From positions 268,978 through 332,977 of the forward strand of contig NMRA01000284.1 of the NCBI GenBank assembly GCA_002633005.1: 64,000 nucleotides of DNA. The letters run 5' to 3'. This DNA is from Phoronis australis (taxonomy: Eukaryota; Phoronida; Phoronidae). Below are positions 23,089 to 35,728 of the stretch, one piece after another. Both the position numbers and the translations under genes were made by a program. Position 1 is the stretch's first letter. Each line of letters begins with the position of its first letter. Under the pieces are notes generated by a model. That model searched no databases. It was not told the origin of the DNA and saw only the letters and a list, made by a program, of their open reading frames with translations.

Positions 23089-23217
23089 AGTTCAGTAACG
23101 CTGGGACCTCACTAAAATCTAGCCCAAATCACGTGCGCTCGTTTAAAATACACGGCAACATATCTCGTAATTTCGCGAAGTCTTGCCTTTTAGCTATGTC
23201 CTAGCGTTACTGAACGG
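23089..23217. mobile_element. hairpin TIR element containing TTCGCGAAGTCTTGC
   Basis: GTTCAGTAACGCTGGGACC at 23091 is inverted as GTCCTAGCGTTACTGAAC at 23199-23216. The interior holds a CTCGTAATTTCGCGAAGTCTTGC motif. A related stretch is at 23868-23935. Weaker matches to the TCTCGCGAAGTC part lie near 25765, 29230, 30670 and 31015. Confidence 0.55.
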
Positions 23218-23241
23218 CTGGCTTCTCTATGTATGCATTTG

Positions 23242-23521
23242 CAAGTGGCGGATTTAGGGCCGGGGAGGGGGGGGACAAAGGGACCATGTCCCCCTCCCTA
23301 AGATTCCATTTGCTGACTGGAATATGCGCGCGCCCAGGGGGGCGAATGCACAATGCATAGGCCTTGTACAAACCACATTTTTCCAGTAATAAGGTCCACA
23401 AACTCAAAAATTCGAGACCCCCTATATCCCTACATTTTAGGCTGGGCGCGCGCATGAGGCGAAATTCTGGTTATTCTAGTGCCCTGCCCCCCCNCAACTC
23501 AAAATCCTGGATCCGCTCCTG
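23242..23521. mobile_element. composite MITE, GGCGGAT family, copy A (carries a nested element)
   Basis: The left end CAAGTGGCGGATTTAGGG mirrors the right end CCTGGATCCGCTCCTG. Inside, ATGCGCGCGCCCAG and CTGGGCGCGCGCAT mark the ends of a second element of the ATGCGCGCACCCAG family. Copy B (36993-37304) has the same nested structure; copy C (41452-41587) lacks it. An N at 23494 sits in a C-run. No matching target duplication is seen for this copy. Confidence 0.65.
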
Positions 23522-23935
23522 TGTACTCAGAAGCCGAGTTGGCGTTTATCATTTGTATCTACATACATGTAACCGTGTAGTAGCAGTCGCAGTGACAGCC
23601 GTTTCACAAGTTGTCACATCAGTTCTATAACAAAATAGTACAATTTTCTGCTGATAGTACATATTAAACTTATTGCAACAAAATGTGAACGGATAGTGTG
23701 TGCACAGTGGCGACATCTTCAATTTGGTGGTTTTTACGTCTGCTGCAATGATTTGCGAAAAGATTGCAATTGCGACCCTAATACTGGTTCAACATCATGT
23801 AGATCAGGGTAGAATTGAGCAGCTATCTCGTGGCGAGAAAAAGTTTAAGAAAAACCACGTGCTCATTGACAATACACGACAGTCTCGCGTAATCTCGCGA
23901 AGCCTTGCTTTTTAGCGGAGTCCACGCGTTACCAA

Positions 23936-26900
23936 ACTCAACCGAGGATTCGAGTTGTCGAGAACCGTGCGAGGTGCTTATGCGCGTGTACATGTATCTC
24001 ATTGTGGTAACTATTATGCTTATTTTATTGTAGAATAATTAATGTCTTCGAAAGTATCTGTCTCTTTCAATTTTGTATTGAGCAGGTAGGCTCACATATT
24101 ATGTAGTTTCGCTGACGCAAAAATATCGATAAGGAAGCCCAGCTGGCGTATGACATCATTTCGTCTGACGTGTCGCTTTTTGTTTGGTATTCGGTTGGCT
24201 GCGACGCCGGCGACAATAAATCTGTTATTTCCAGTTGTAGACAGTGTCCAGAGCTAGTGCCCAGGGGCAAGGACGTCTTTTCGGACAGCTAACTTGATTT
24301 CCTGTGTAAAGAAATGGCACCATGATATTGACGAGCTTGGTCTGTTAAAATCTCCGCCAACTTGTACTGTTTTCCTAGCCTCTGTTGGTGTCCTGTCACC
24401 AAGTTGTGGTTTTCCGACTCGGTAGGCCTATCGCCTGCATACACAGAGACTGAAAATTGTAGCCTACTTATATGTTTCTTGCTTTCACGTACACAGCACA
24501 CAACTTCTATCCTGTTGTGGCGCTCACCAGTTCGTTCTTTTGGTGGCTAATAAAGAATGCAGGAGACTCGGAAGTCGACGAAGACGAGCCGCCCTGCCTG
24601 TGCATCGTGGTCACAGCACCACGTCTTCAACGTTGCACGTGCTATGAGTTTTTGCAATCGAGTTGTAGACCTTGAAGTTCACATGTTCACTATGACTTCG
24701 TGATGCGGTAGTCCTGTAATGATTGGAAAATCAATTCATGTTTCGTGGTTACAGGAAGACTTGCTTGAGGTCATTTCACAGCATATTAATTAAGTTGTTG
24801 CTAATTCGTTCTTTAATACTACTGAATACGAATATCAATTTACTAAAATTCCATAAAATGACGGTAACAATATGGAAGATACACAGCCATTATGTCCTCA
24901 CATTCGACCCTTGATTAGGTCTATCAGTGAAAGGACACTGACTTGACTCGTAGGCATGAAATGCAGTGTTTATTGCAATTGCGACATAAGTTCTTCATTC
25001 GTTTCACGTGTCTTAGCATGGCAAGTCTGTAGGTCTACCTTGTGATTGTTTTTGAGACTTTGTGACCTTAAAAAAGGCTGCGAACGGACAATCATTAACA
25101 TGTGGTCAAGTAAATTACTTTGGTAACGGGGTTCAATTTAACTTAAATGCAAGATCGAGTAAGGGTCAAAGAACATCGCAAGATTGAGTGGTAAGCTAGA
25201 ACCTGTCGGGTTTTCTGGTTTTCATTATATTTTCAGGGTTTTCTGGTTTTTATTATATTTTCATTCTAAAGCTACCGCCAGCTGCTGGCTCCGAACTATC
25301 GGTTGGCAAGTAACCCACAAGCATTGTCAACTCTGCCCTCCAACCGGCTCTAAGGACCAACTTGTGGAACACCAGCACGAGGTCTTAGAAACTTCTGGCG
25401 AATTCCCTCTGTGCAGTAACGGGTTAACAACATGGCGGCAAAGGAAGTGGGACAAAATCTCTGATCTCGCAAAGGTTTATTGAAGCGGCTATTAATGAAA
25501 TCGCCTTCTGTCTTTTTGTATTCTACTGTAAAATTGGTGTATAGAATGACGCTGCGCTGCACTGGGGCCTTGTTAAGAAACGAGTAAAGAGTCTTGTTTG
25601 TGAATGTTCTAGGAATAAAAAAAAAAAAATGCCACGCAGGTTGACCCCTGTTTTGGTGCATAAAATGATAGCCAACTTATCGAGTCTCAGTGGGATGAGT
25701 TCCGTAGAAACAAGAATCTTGTGAAGGAAACAGGACCATCGCGTGCTTCACTTGCAATACATGACAATATTTCGCGAAGTCTTGGGTGATCTTGTGTTTT
25801 TGCGAGGTTCTGTATCTCGCCTACAATGAGAACGCACTCCTGATCTCAAGCAATAATGAAGCGTCACCACAAGACATTCCTACGCCATGTATCGCCTATA
25901 ATCCGAGTAAGGGACATGTTCCGACCAAATTTATAGCGGTGAGGGACTCCTAAACCAAAAGGTAATTTTACTAAAGGTGAATTTGTAACTGTTTGGTGAA
26001 GGGAGAGGTTTGTTACATCATAACTCGGGCCCCTGTCAGATCTGTGTGGGTTTCTCATAAACTGTGTAGCTTAGCTACATGGTAAATCCGGGATTGCTTT
26101 TCTCGACAAGTTCGGTGAAAATGTATTTCATATTTTCGCATTTGACTCAAAATCAAGAATAGACTTGCACGCTTTGGAATATGCCAGTAATTAAATCGAA
26201 ACTTTACACACTTGACGTGTGGAGTTTTTAAAACAGGTTCTGTAATTTAGCGACATAACTGCCTTTTAATTAACAAACTGTTAATTTTTATAAAAGGTAC
26301 ACATTTGTTTAAAATCGTATAATATTTGATTTGAGTTTTAGATAACCGTTAATATTTACCGATAAACTGTTGTTGTTCTTATTGGAAATAAAGGAGACGA
26401 CATTCCTGTATAGCCCTTGGGCTTACTTTCAATTGGAAAAACGTGTTAAGAAAAACATCAATAATCTAAACTGTTGGAACATCACTAGTGTCACACACAC
26501 TGACAATGTACAATGACAACCACTTAACTGCAGGCGTCAGAGTCCTGCGGGATCAGTTGGCCTACGCACGGCTTTTTATTGTATTAAAGTAGGCCAAGAA
26601 CTACGTAGTTTGCATAGAACTTCTAATATTTTTGCTGTCGGTTTTGCACTTAAAATTTTGTTTATTCCTTCATGTCGTTGTTTGTATTTTTTACTCCATT
26701 GGATTTGCTAGTCCTCCATTCATTCTCAGAAAAAACACCAATTTCACTTTTTCATTTTCAAATCACAAATCGACCTTTCCTAAAATGTTTTTCAATCTGA
26801 TCAATCTCAGTAAAAAAATGAAAAGCGATTTTGACTATTTGTCCTTTCTACAGCCGAGGTTCCAGTAAACTATCGGTTTAGTGAGACGACTTTTAGACAT

Positions 26901-27330
26901 GCGAATGGATTCTATACCAGAACCGCAGTGGGCATAATTTCCGGCGAAAGGGGTATCCAGCGCATATCTCCATTTGCTGCAATTGGAAAGAAATTGTGCA
27001 CCTCAAGAAAGTATCGAGTGATTCGATTGTGAATTCAGTTACTTGTATGCAGAGATATAGGTCCTGACTACCAAACAAACCGACGCAAGTACACTACTAG
27101 TAAATGCATGACCACTAGATGGCACCAGCGCGACATCGAGTTAAATGGCACATATTCACCAAAGAGAACACCACATTTTAAGATAAAGTGGGTTGCTTCA
27201 CCCGAAGCTTAAGATAATGCTTTGCCTCGGTTTTACTTAAATTCAGCTCCATTCTTTATTAATTGTTTACACGATATATACAAAAGGTCCAACATGGCGT
27301 GCAGTCATGTTCACGTGACGAGAGTGAGAC
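23936..27330. other. intergenic stretch, no gene supported
   Basis: I see no exon with good splice sites, RNA gene or intact element. It contains scattered TCGCGA-type words of the hairpin repeat family (near 25765) and A+T-rich single-copy-looking DNA. Short open frames are not convincing. Confidence 0.5.
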
Positions 27331-27339
27331 AATGACGTC

Positions 27340-28030
27340 AGCATAAAGCGCGTAACTAATTACATGATTTTCTTCAGAAATGCTGCGCTTCAACCGATTC
27401 ACCTAATCAAAGAAATTCATTCCTAAATACAACAAAAGTGTCGGTGATAAAGTATCACCCTTGCGCACAACGAATCTTACCGACAGCGAATCGGTGGAAT
27501 TAATTCTAGTAACCTGAACAACGGAAACAAAGTAAATGGTATTCATGGCAGTTGTACACAATCAATGTTATTTAACAGAAGTTTATGAAATAATTAATTA
27601 GTATCCACACGGTCATAAGCCTTCTTCATAATCAACACTTTGCAAAGGTAGGCAAGATTTCGTTTTTTTCTGGTTCAGATTATAGATGCTAGTGATCAAA
27701 CGTGGTCGCTACATGACCTACCTTTTCGGAAACCGTTTTATCCCATAGCTAGCAAACTATACCTCTTAACAAAAGACGATGTCCTGCCATTCAAAATACT
27801 ACTATAAATTTTATAGACGCAAGAAAGTAGTCTGATTTCCGTGTAGTTTAATGGAACACCAAGATCCTTATTCGAACCTTTTAGAATAGAAATAATATTG
27901 GCTAACAACCACACTGACAGAAAATACCGCGAAATTAAAACCAGCCTGAACTAGTTCATACAGTGCATCAGCCACCGCGGTATGCTTTTATAGAACTCCG
28001 TCGTGAATATCGTCCATACCCAATCCCAAT
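27340..28030 (-). pseudogene. decayed LINE reverse transcriptase
   Basis: On the minus strand, successive RT blocks appear in the correct order across several frames: NYTEIRLLSCVYKIYSSIL (27780-27860), NGFRKGRSCSDHV (27690-27745), KKAYDRVDTN (27600-27645) and VRKGDTLSPTLLL (27430-27475). They resemble the NYRPISLL, NGFRxGRSC, KKAFDxVxR and VRQGDxLSP blocks of non-LTR retrotransposon polymerases. Multiple stops and frameshifts make it dead. It belongs to a different lineage from the fragments at 17260 and 48661. Confidence 0.75.
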
Positions 28031-28937
28031 ACGGTTCCCGAATTTTGGGCTGAACTTCAACAGTAGTGTGTGCATAGTATACACATATAACACACAACGT
28101 AGTCCTACAAGAACCCGGTACTCCTTACTTGACTCCAGACTTGGCCAAACCCATTGCTTGAAAGTTTGCTCAACGAGTGCAATGTGATGCTAATTTTGGA
28201 ATCTAGTTTAGAGAAAAGTTTGGTATTAATAGGCTTAAGTGCAGAAGCAGAAGATTAAAAGTCGACAGCGCCTGACGAAACGTAGGTGTCAAATTTTTGA
28301 GTTTGTACTGTGTAGTCACTGGAAACATATCCCATTCAGTTTCAACTTCAATCCGGGAGCGGTTTTAAAAGGTAAACGTCAATCTGTGATTGTTAAAAGG
28401 AAATGAAGCCCTGTTTTGATGACTTCAACCAATCCTCGGTCTGTCACCAGCTAGCTAATGTATCATTGGCGTCAATCGTGCAAGTTAAAGACAGGAATCA
28501 ACTAATAAGTCCCCCGTACCTCTCAAACTGGATATTAGGGTCCTTAGTGGGTGGTCTTTTCCCATAGTTAGCGTGTAATTTGCTAAAAGCGAAGGTGACA
28601 CTTGCCCATTTAGCAGACTATAAAGGAGTTTTCAAGTTTTCCTCCAAACTTTTGACGGTTGTCGAGGGTTACAGAGCATTATGTTGTTTCAGAGAATTAG
28701 ACGGGAAAGTCGTTATTATAATAGGCCAAAACCGGGTTTGGTATCCTTTTAAGCGCCCCCAGCAATCTTAAGATCTGCATTTGAGGTATGTAATTGCCAC
28801 GGGTTTTCCTGCACGTGTTCTTGTACATTCTTGTACAAAGAAATTTTCTGAGAACGTGTAGTGAAACGGGTCACGTTTCGAATGAAAAAAATATACGAGT
28901 GTATACGAAAATACAACTACTCCGCGTATTCGTTTAC

Positions 28938-29095
28938 TTACTCTGTTGTTAGCCTGCTACTAGTCTGGTTATTTGCCGCGGTTGACTTCACTCGTCTTCT
29001 GATCAGCCACAGGATGAGGAAGACAAGACAAGGAAGAAATAAGATCAAACAAGTGATCAGTATGACGTAGCCATCAGTGTTGTCCGCGAAGTTTC
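28938..29095 (-). CDS. orphan exon candidate: single membrane span and basic tail
   Basis: A CTACTTGCAG acceptor (AG at 29097-29096) opens a 158-nt frame. It encodes a polar segment (NFADNTDG), a strong hydrophobic span (YVILITCLILFLPCLVFLIL), a basic stop-transfer WLIRRRVKS, and a short Ser/Thr/Asn-rich tail ending at TAA (28940-28938). The layout is that of a type I membrane protein C-terminus. No upstream partner exon could be tied to it, so it may be a gene fragment or chance. I do not recognise the family. Confidence 0.3.
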
Positions 29096-29845
29096 CTGCA
29101 AGTAGGGTTGACAGTAAACGGAACCGTTCACAGTACTGAACATTATTTACCATGGCTGAGTTAGACGCAAGAATCTCGCAAAGTAAAGGAATTAAGCGGA
29201 GTATGACCACATGTTTCGCTTGTACTACATGGCAATATCTCGCGAAGTCGTGTGATTTTACGTTTTCGCGAGATTATCGCGGCTTTCAACTCGCCTTGAT
29301 TGACGTGAGCTGGATGCGCTCAGCCACCTTTCATTCCAGGCAGACCTCGTGTCTCATCGTCTGCGCTGAGTTTTAAGGTTGCTACTTATTGGAACCCATC
29401 TTTTGAAACAAACAGTTGATTTAGGACAATTAAGCTGTGAAAAACTGGTACGAAGGTGTTCTCTGAGTTTGGCTGGGAAGAACTAACGCGGAGCCGCTCC
29501 TGCACCGGACCATGCAGGCTCGGCCGATATGGTTCATCATGGTGGTCGGCATTTAATGCCCCAATAAGGGTGGCGGCTTGAGCACTACGACTCTGTTATT
29601 TCTTCCCAAACATCATTCTCCTCGTGTGAATTAATAGGAAATTGAGAACACTTTTGTGACGAAAAGTCATCTAAATCAAAGTTAGTTTCTACGATCGATG
29701 GCCGTACGCGGTTCATAGCTATATGCTATATAAGCACACGGTGCCAAAACAACTTTTTTCGCAAGCGCATTTGGATTTCCAAAGCAACGTTATCGCGTTC
29801 TTTTCCTTTGGTAGAACTGAAGTCGGTCACACAATGACACATGGA

Positions 29846-29959
29846 ATCATAGATTATAGACAGCTGATAAGCAACTCAGACATTATCTTGCGTAATATCC
29901 TAGAGGAGCCGCCACTCTCCTAAATTATCTGTCTCAGTTTCCGGTTAGTGTATTGTGAC
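29846..29959. repeat. dispersed ~115-bp repeat, copy 1
   Basis: It shares CATAGATTATAGACA, GAGG(A/C)GCCGCCACTCTCCT and CAGTTTCCGGTTAGTGTATT in order with 50753-50869. Identity of the family is unknown. Confidence 0.65.
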
Positions 29960-30179
29960 CACACAACAGCCAACCATGATTAGCAGACGACGTAGGCCTA
30001 CTTGCCGGAAATAACACCAGACAATTTGGCTAGAAGCGTGTTCAACAGAGTGAGCAGGTGTCGCTAGTGAATATGACGTCATTGCTTTTGTAAGATCACA
30101 GAAATTCGTCGATTGAAAGTACAGGGAGTTGGCGGTCCATGTACTATAGTTTATGCTGGAATTCATCCAAAGACCATAC

Positions 30180-31340
30180 TCGGCTTCAACGGCTGAAGCT
30201 ACTAACCCTCCGTGACAAGCTTAGTCTAGTGAAACAATTTACCAACCCTCAGTTCTCTTAAACCTAGAGAAAAACTTCTAATCTCGATCAGTGAGGAACA
30301 GACCGAAAAAAATTTGACAGTTTGCGACATAAACATCAAAAAATGCTTTTGATAGCATGCAGGCGCGAGTAAACTAGAACCATCTATCAAAAGCCACTAA
30401 AACAATTAATTGTCCGGGGTTTGCTTCTAAGACGGAACACAGGTTTGTGACAGGTTTAGCTTATTAAACTTAAACTAAGGAGTTTCAGCATATCGACGAA
30501 TATCCAAGTCTCTCAATTGTTAGTCCATTAGGCCTATATATATTGGGCACTTGAGCGTTAGACGTACCCGTAGACATTTCCGATTTCCGAGCAAGAAGTA
30601 ATTAGAGCTTTCATTTTCACAATGTGTGACATTACGGATTGCGAGATCGGGGATGTGCTCCATTGATCGAGCCGAGAATCTCGTGAAAAGGCAAGACCTC
30701 GCAAAATCACACTATTCAGTAAAAGGCGGTGAGTGTGCTTTGAGGGCTACCGTCTAACAAAATGGCGGCCACTGAGTGATTGGTCGGTAAAGTTGGACAG
30801 TTAGATTAGAGCTCAATAATTATTATTTCAATGAAAGAATTTGCTGTTTCCTTTCCATACGCTAAGCTTTCTCGCTCCAAGTACATGACTAGTGCCTCGT
30901 GTCTATGGAAAACTCCCTTGGTACACACAATTTTCTTTTTCGAGTAATCATGTTAACACTTGTACATGTACTTGAGATAAACTCAGGAGTGCTTTCCACA
31001 GAACCAAGTTCTCGCGGAAAGCGAGATCACGCAAGATCACGCAAAAATCACGTGTAAATTCAAGACGAGTGTTTCGCTGTAGTATGCTCGAGATCTAAAA
31101 TAGCGTAACGCAGCAAAATATTGGCGACATTTTCAAAAGGTTGGTCGGATAAGTTGGAATGTTACATTATGGGATAAAATTCATGGTTTCCATTCCATAC
31201 TGAGGGAAAGTTATTCACCGCAAATGCAAACTTTCATCTTGGATGTACGGAACGCGGTCCAGAATTCCTTGGCATTATGTAATTGGAACTTCTACAGAAA
31301 TGTAAGTTCACTGTCGTTGATTTGATTGAAGTTACTGGAC
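30180..31340. other. intergenic, only TCGCGA-type repeat fragments
   Basis: Fragments related to the TTCGCGAAGTC hairpin family occur near 30665-30705 and 31012-31050. Nothing else is recognised. Confidence 0.4.
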
Positions 31341-31345
31341 TATTG

Positions 31346-31548
31346 CATGCGCGCACCCAGCCTTCAATATGGGGGAGGGCTCCAATTCCTAACGTTGTGG
31401 ACCTTTTCATAGCCGGCGGACTAAAAAACAAAAAAAAAATAAAAAAAATAAAAAAAAACAGGCGCACCACTAGGAATTGCACGTTTCTGCTTGTTTAGTA
31501 GACTTTTATCTCATTCGAGTCCCCCGAGCCCCCCTGGGTGCGCGCATG
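31346..31548. mobile_element. MITE, CATGCGCGCACCCAG family, copy 1
   Basis: It starts CATGCGCGCACCCAGCC and ends CTGGGTGCGCGCATG. Flanks are TATTG and CATTG, four of five bases alike. It contains an A-rich tract (31424-31460) and AATTCCTAACGTTGTGGACC, shared with copies at 52213 and 56697. Confidence 0.75.
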
Positions 31549-32185
31549 CATTGTAAACTATACCATAACACCGGCAAATGCTAGACAGGCCACATGGTAT
31601 TCACATCTGCTGTACAAAAGCCTACAGGCTCGTAATTCCATACCAAATTGTTTTTATGTGTTGTGCGTCCCGGGGGGTTATTCCATGAAAGAGAAATAAA
31701 GGACGTGCTGCTGAGATGACTGACTTGATCACGACAATGAGTTCTATTCTGACACTGGTCCCTATGGAAAGGTTCATTTTATCAGTTCGAAACTCTACGA
31801 AAAAGCTACTTTTACAAATACAGGAATTTACAGCAGAGGAGTTTTCGAATATTATCTTGTTGTGCAACAGATCAAGAATAGGATTCCTTGTTGTGCGGCC
31901 GTTTCTGGGGCAAAACTGTACGAAAAGATAGCTTCTTCACGAAAGCTCTCTACAAATGGACCCCTGCTGCACCCATCCCAGACACCTGGGGTAACTTCGT
32001 ACGGCCTTGGCAAATTTACCCTCGGAAAGGAACGTTATCTGCCTGTGCGTGAGCTTCTGTCGGGTCTAGCTTGAAAATCACACAACTTTGTGAATGACTT
32101 AAGTTAGCACATGCAAAGACAATGCTCGCCTCCAAGGGTATAAATTTGAGGCCCGACGAAAATGCCCGGTGTGTTCCGCGAAGTG

Positions 32186-32560
32186 CTCAGAGGCGAATTC
32201 TGAGACATTCGTTGGGTATTTCGTTATCTCAAATTTCCCCCTTAGAGGTGAATGTTAACTGCACATTTTTGGACTTCGGTCACGTGTCCATTAAGTTGAG
32301 ATATCAGTGAATTCGGCCCATGCGCAGATTGACCGTTCATCTCCGTAGGGAAACTTGTGGCCATGAAAATACTCTAGGTATTCCGGTTGATTTTGAGGCT
32401 ACGAAAACACCTGAGGTATTCCACATGGTGTACGTATATGAGCATTCTGTCTCATCAAATTTCTTCGTCGGACGGACAGTGCTCACATGCGAGAGCAAAT
32501 TTGAGGTTACAAAAATACCCCTGATATTCCGGATGTCGCAGAAATTGCCGCATGGAAGGT
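32186..32560. repeat. internally repetitive low-copy sequence (GGTATTCC words)
   Basis: Blocks of the type TTTGAGG(C/T)TACGAAAACACC-TGAGGTATTCC recur at about 120-bp spacing. A loosely similar stretch (GTTAACTGC...GGACTT) is at 63495-63580. Probably an old, decayed repeat; family unknown. Confidence 0.35.
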
Positions 32561-33241
32561 GTAGAACAGTGTCGGACTTTGTTAAAACTCTCCAATATTG
32601 ACCTGAGGCGCGGATTCAAGAAAATTCTGTTCAGGGGTTCCGAAAATGGACTCGTGCTGCATGAGATTCCCTCATTACAGCAGTTCAAAATAATCGAGGG
32701 GCCCGGCGGACCCCTGGATAATCACGTGACCGATGATTGTTGAACCATAAAATCCTTACAACGAGAGAAATTTCCCGAAGGAGAATGATGATTTACTCGA
32801 AATTGCCTCTGCGTCCAGATTGTGTGCCGTGCAATTAAACTGCCTTAGACCGCTTGACAAAACAACACAAAACCGTTTGCAAAATTGCTTATGTGGGTAT
32901 AATTTGTTATACGAGTGCGTCAACACATTCCTCGTAACTTTTGGAAATAATGTAGCCCACTGCCAATGAAGAACATTTTTGTAATTTCCTGAGTAAATCG
33001 CCCTGCGTTGTTAAATCAAACTTTGTTCGCTGTTGAATTATTTTTGTTTGCCGGGTTGTTGTATTTCTGTATACATCCGAGAAATGCTGTTCTAAACTAA
33101 CTCACCGAAAAGCCTACTAGTTTTGTGCAAGAGCTGGGCCACCGAACAACCTCTCGGTTAACAGCTGCACGACTGAGGCTGAGATCGGGCAACGACCTAG
33201 TAACGTATAGTAGCAACGAAACGATGCCGGCAGCAGGTACA

Positions 33242-33267
33242 GTGTGTGTGTGTGTGTGTGTGTGTGT
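33242..33267. repeat. (GT)13 microsatellite
   Basis: Uninterrupted GT repeat. Confidence 0.95.
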
Positions 33268-33599
33268 TAGGCGCTGCGTTGATTCATACCGACGGACTTC
33301 CACGCCCAGGCACATAGTGGGTTGTAAAGAAGATCGAAAGTGAAATTTGTGGGCTCTTTTCCTGGGCTGTACAATTATAGACTGTTAAAGCAGTTCCAGC
33401 CTGCATTCTCCTGCGCCATCCGAAATAACTCGGGTATTTTCTCGGTAGTTTCAAGAAATTTGAGACTACATAAAACGTCTGACACTTCGGTGTGAGCTGA
33501 TGAGCAGAATTTTCCCGCCACACACGCCCGAAACGCCTTGACATCCACCTTACCTCACAATGCTCCAACAACCCGCCGTTACATTGTTATGGGGTCCTT

Positions 33600-35030
33600 T
33601 GATCTTTTCTCTTGGTGGACCCCTTTTAAATATTCGACCTCTCAGTACTAAAGAAGATTTTCAAATTCCCTACATTTTTGCATGAGAATTTACATGTCTT
33701 ATGAACCTCAACAGAACTATTTAATTGAAATGATTGATCAATGCTTCTCTGAGATTATAGGCCTACTTCTGAATTGTCAATACGTTGAAGTAGGATTAAC
33801 GGCCTCACCATCTGTGAGTATGGCTTTGTCACCATAGCAACAGTAACAACAGTATTTTATGACTATTTCTGGTTGAGTATAAGGCTATGGCAAATTTATC
33901 TTTACGCTTAAAGTCACGCATGGACATTACCGTCGTGTTTGATGCAATCTAAAAAAGTGATGCACTGCATTTACGGTTTGTTACAGAATGTCTGTGAAAA
34001 CAGCACTAATCACAAACTACTCAAATAATTGCCGAATCACAGCATTGCTAAGTCAATAAAACGCTGAGGTAATTGTACATGAAAGAACACGCGATTGCCA
34101 ATGCATCAACAAAATAGAACTTGTGACATTTGTCTTATCTTGTTTATTGGCTTGCAGTCGATACTGGGTAATGCGACAAGCATTAGCAACCGCCAAGGGA
34201 GTTTAAATTAAAGTGAGACGTGCACTGCGAGTCTACGAGCTCGTTCTTGTTGTCACTATTTGAAGTTGCTACTATTTGCTTTTGTTTTAGTTTTGACACT
34301 TTCTGGAATAACAAATTCTAGCTCTATAATAACTGAAACGATTTTAAGTATTTTGTGACTGCATCAAGTCCCGGATGTAACTCATGATAGCCGGTTTTGT
34401 TTAGACAAACATCTCAAGTCTTGTTTTATCCAACGAGTTTGAAGTTGCGAAAGCAGTCAATGATATTGCCAATTTTCACTTTTTATGAGACAGCTACATA
34501 TATTTCGGTCTTGACAAATCGTTTCAATTGTTTAATTGAAGATTATACCGAATGTGCACTTAAAGCGGAGACTACCGTGAGTGTAGCCCACACCTTCTGT
34601 CTAAAGCCACTTTCGATTTAGGTCACTCTTGTAATGAAATTGGTTTTATCTTGTTCCTTATTGGACTACCAATATAACTGATTTCAAAGCTTGAGAACTG
34701 AACTGGCAGGTTTCCAACAAGCCAGAAATCCGCGAGCTGGGTCATCTGTTTGGGAGCAGTTGGTGCAAATGTCACGTGCAAGTTTTTGCCAATCACGGAC
34801 TAAGTCAGACGCCAGTACATCCTGAAGACATCGACAAGAGAACATGTATTAGCTCGGTAAATCCGAACGTTACGAACTCCATTATATCCAGTTTTCACTG
34901 GCTGATGATCTGATGATTTAGATCCTATAAAGCAGTCCATGATATAATGTCAAATCTGAAATGTACGGTGGCGCAACGATGACACGCAATTTTACTGACA
35001 TTTAAAAAGTTTCTGTTTAGTTTTTGCAGT
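33600..35030. other. intergenic, nothing recognised
   Basis: A+T-rich sequence without supported exons, RNA genes or element ends. Confidence 0.5.
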
Positions 35031-35039
35031 TATTGATCT

Positions 35040-35345
35040 TTGTCACCCGAGTGGAAACACTACCAAGTGAATAGAAAACGTTACTCCCCGATTGAAAATA
35101 TTTCGATCAGGGTGGGAAGCATATTCACTCAGGTGGAAAACAATTTTACACGGATGGAAAAACAACTCACCCAGGTGAAAAAATTACCACCTGGGTCCTG
35201 GGTAAAAATGTTCTTCACTCGGGTGTTGGTGTTTTCCTCTTGAGTGGCAATGTCTTGCACCCGGGCGTTACTTTTTATGATGATTTCCACCTGGATGCAA
35301 AATTTTACCGCCCGGTTGGCAATGTGTCCCACTCAGGCGATATAT
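35040..35345. repeat. degenerate minisatellite with inverted halves (CACCCGAGTGGAAAAC units)
   Basis: About ten irregular 20-30 bp units of the form (C)ACYC(A/G)GGTGGAAAAC-ATTTT occur. The first half reads GGTGGAAAA, and from about 35190 the units are inverted (CCACCTGG, CACCCGGG). The turning point is the palindrome-like CACCCAGGTG...CACCTGGGTC. Apparent ORFs on both strands reflect the repeat. Confidence 0.65.
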
Positions 35346-35728
35346 AAAGAATGACAAAATGTAAAAACAAACCGTAGTCATTCAGTGCAGCGTTTTTCAC
35401 TCAGTCTGCAATGGTACTTTGAGCCAAGCATATCCCATCACCTATGTTGCACACACCGGCAAATGTAGCTTTAATTTGTCACAGTTCAAGGCGTGCGTCT
35501 GAATTAACAATATTAGATTACTGAGCACCAAGGTCAAATTTGCTGAGCGAATACATACACTCGTATCGTTGTGGTCTACAGTCACGTGTTAATTTATTTT
35601 GCAATAAAAACAAATGTGTGGATGGAATAGGTTCCGACGTTGATTCATTGTCGAAACAATAAGAAATTCAGGCAGTAAGTGAAACAAAAAAATCAATAAA
35701 CAGGAAACAAAAAGTGCGATACCGGCGT

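Noticed and set aside
26632-26868. 78-codon frame with a hydrophobic start resembling a signal peptide
   Set aside because: It begins with TTG instead of ATG, and the hydrophobicity reflects T-rich DNA; no donor site or continuation.
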